DNA of 62,000 nt, from the NCBI RefSeq assembly GCF_964340395.1, contig NC_135557.1:21056225-21118224 (forward strand). Direction: 5' to 3'. The translations under genes were made by a program, and so were the position numbers. Source of the DNA: Glandiceps talaboti. Lineage: Eukaryota; Hemichordata; Enteropneusta; Spengelidae. The notes beneath the pieces are model-generated. The model ran no database searches. It saw nothing but the letters and a program-made list of their open reading frames with translations, and was not told the origin of the DNA. This document shows positions 61,916 through 62,000 of the stretch, piece after piece. How positions within the stretch are numbered: the stretch's first letter is position 1; each line of letters begins with the position of its first letter.

Positions 61916-62000
61916 GTAAGTACAATCTATAGAAATAGCTGTCAATAGCTGTAAAGGTATGATATACCTGTCTTTCTTGTGGGTCGAAAGACTGCATTTC

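Overview
This is a piece of an AT-rich, intron-rich invertebrate animal genome. The evidence is spliced genes with long introns, canonical GT-AG junctions, dense microsatellites and minisatellites, and many short inverted-repeat transposons. It holds a single gene of the USP25/USP28 class, which vertebrates have in two copies, and TRIM genes with an expanded architecture. Together these suggest a marine invertebrate such as a hemichordate, another non-vertebrate deuterostome or a lophotrochozoan. The species cannot be fixed from the sequence alone.

Layout. (1) 1-2800: the 3' end of a plus-strand gene, of which only the last exon (2582-2797) is recognisable; it encodes a coiled-coil C-terminus. 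(2) 2800-18100: two intronless, convergent, paralogous genes (5900-9328 plus; 14145-18029 minus). Each encodes RING, two B-boxes, a coiled coil, one membrane segment, 4 or 6 filamin/Ig-like repeats and about 8 C-terminal membrane segments. (3) 18100-22600: minisatellite-rich intergenic DNA. (4) 22644-50587, minus: a complete USP25/USP28 deubiquitinase gene, reconstructed here as 23 coding exons (about 1206 aa) with consistent splice phases throughout. (5) 50588-51224: a probable bidirectional promoter with a perfect YY1-type motif, an ETS-type motif and CCAAT boxes. (6) 51225 to the window end, plus: the first 10 coding exons (about 334 codons) of GPR89, the Golgi pH regulator; the gene runs off the right edge.

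What stands out. First, the paired membrane TRIM proteins look like receptor-type E3 ubiquitin ligases. All ten of their filamin-like repeats carry two cysteines exactly 27 residues apart, and eight carry an N-glycosylation sequon directly after the second cysteine. This argues that the repeats lie outside the cytosol while the RING lies inside. The C-terminal membrane module resembles the YhhN/TMEM86 fold in layout. Second, many minisatellites in the USP and GPR89 genes start at exon-intron junctions and copy the splice site together with coding bases (USP exons 3, 10, 11, 12, 16, 22; GPR89 exon 4), producing rows of decoy splice sites. Third, at least seven families of non-autonomous terminal-inverted-repeat elements can be delimited, among them a MULE-like element with about 220-bp arms and a 9-11 bp target duplication, and two elements flanked by TTAA.
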